Source: Desulfosporosinus sp. FKB (GTDB lineage: Bacteria; Bacillota; Desulfitobacteriia; Desulfitobacteriales; Desulfitobacteriaceae). From it: DNA of 64,000 nucleotides. This document shows, one piece after another, positions 63,504-64,000 of this stretch. The DNA lies in the NCBI RefSeq assembly GCF_002196705.1, contig NZ_NADJ01000008.1:26010-90009 (forward strand), read 5' to 3'. Position 1 is the stretch's first letter. Each line of letters starts with the position of its first letter. The notes under the pieces are model-generated. The model had not been told where the DNA came from and searched no databases. It saw only the letters and a program-made list of their open reading frames with translations. The position numbers and the translations under genes are program-made.

Positions 63504-64000
63504 ATGATCAGTCGAACGTGGACGCGTGCTTGTTGCTGCGTCTTTCTTTGTATCACATGTCTCGCTTTCTGTGGGGTAGAACCCGCCTATGCCTCTTCTA
63601 GTCAAGCCGTTAAATCAATAAAATCGTCAAAAGCTGCTCGGCCAAAACAACCCGCAAAGAGCACGACCCCGACGAAGTCTGCTGCACCTGAAAAATCAGT
63701 TGCCGACCAGCAGGGACCAGGCAGAATTAGCGCAGATGCGGCAGTGCTTATGGACGTTAAAACAGGGGACATTCTCTTTGGAAAACAAGAAAACAAACGC
63801 CGTCCTCCTGCCAGTACTACTAAAATCATGACGGCAATTTTAGGCTTTGAACTTGGAAATTCGGATGAAGTTGTTACTGTTAGTCAAAAGGCTGCCAATG
63901 TTGGTGAAGCAACCTTACATCTTGACCCGGGAGAGAAAATTAATCTTTATGAACTAATTACCGGGGCCTTGGTTAAATCTGGAAACGATGCTTGTGTGGC
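63504..64000 (+). CDS. D-alanyl-D-alanine carboxypeptidase, N-terminal part (runs off the window)
   Basis: Opens at ATG 63504, 4 nt after GAGGTGG, and is still open at the window end after 165 codons. Signal peptide about 1-30 with six cysteines (RACCCVFLCITCLAFCG), then a basic Lys/Pro/Ser linker (about 33-70), then the serine peptidase S11 (PBP5-like) domain: ISADAAVLMDVKTGDILFG, catalytic PASTTKIMTA (SxxK) and KSGNDACVA (SxN). The KTG motif lies beyond the window. It trims peptidoglycan side chains. Neighbours suggest a sporulation (DacB/DacF) role, which is only inferred. Confidence 0.93.
   Translation, partial: MISRTWTRACCCVFLCITCLAFCGVEPAYASSSQAVKSIKSSKAARPKQPAKSTTPTKSAAPEKSVADQQGPGRISADAAVLMDVKTGDILFGKQENKRRPPASTTKIMTAILGFELGNSDEVVTVSQKAANVGEATLHLDPGEKINLYELITGALVKSGNDACV

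Overview
The window looks like chromosome of a spore-forming, low-to-mid GC Firmicute, most like the Desulfosporosinus/Desulfitobacterium group (Peptococcaceae in the broad sense). This is inferred from gene content and order, with no database search. The clues are an alpha/beta-type small acid-soluble spore protein, strong AGGAGG-type ribosome binding sites with frequent TTG/GTG starts, CodY, Bacillus/Clostridium-like housekeeping gene order, a DUF3786 protein, and two 4Fe-4S/DUF362-type or ferritin-like anaerobe genes. An acid-type (G1, eqolisin-like) lipoprotein peptidase would fit an acid-tolerant member.

Left part (1 to about 31.8 kb) is accessory and metabolic. It holds the end of an aldehyde dehydrogenase gene, a ferritin-like gene abutting a decayed IS607-type element (TnpA helix-turn-helix fused to a shortened TnpB), a PAS sensor kinase, the G1 peptidase, lipoproteins, and a polysaccharide deacetylase. 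Next come a DUF362 ferredoxin/MerR pair with a textbook MerR promoter, and an mch-rnz pair (methenyl-H4MPT cyclohydrolase is unexpected in this kind of organism). A purine/nucleoside module follows: BMP lipoprotein, ATPase, two permeases and adenine deaminase, behind a 240-nt structured leader. The rest is a response regulator/kinase/lipoprotein operon, the abl operon (beta-lysine osmolyte synthesis, with a universal stress protein), a polar amino-acid ABC transporter, a SASP, a DUF3786 protein and Ku.

Right part (about 30.7 to 64 kb) is an almost gap-free core region, all on the + strand, in an order familiar from Bacillus and clostridia: dprA, topA, trmFO, xerC, hslV, hslU, codY, a membrane protein; rpsB, tsf, pyrH, frr, a 72-aa ORF, uppS, cdsA, an AI-2E-type permease, dxr, rseP, ispG, proS; rimP, nusA, rnpM (ylxR), an L7Ae-like gene (ylxQ), infB, rbfA, nrnA, truB, ribF; rpsO, pnp, ylxY-like deacetylase and the start of a D,D-carboxypeptidase gene. 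Many of these genes overlap by 4 to 17 bases, suggesting translational coupling. Leaders before rpsB, rimP and rpsO carry hairpins that suggest autoregulation.

The features most worth a second look are the lone mch gene, the MerR operator inside a 19-bp spacer, the structured leader of the nucleoside transporter, a possible 145-nt small RNA beside mch, the IS607 remnant whose end appears to supply the start of the ferritin-like gene, an orphan TnpB right-end (omega-RNA-like) sequence at 29.45-29.56 kb, the 14 perfect-length 33-bp repeats inside infB, and the interlocked palindromes between rpsB and tsf. I saw no tRNA, rRNA, prophage or CRISPR array, and no obvious complete defence system.
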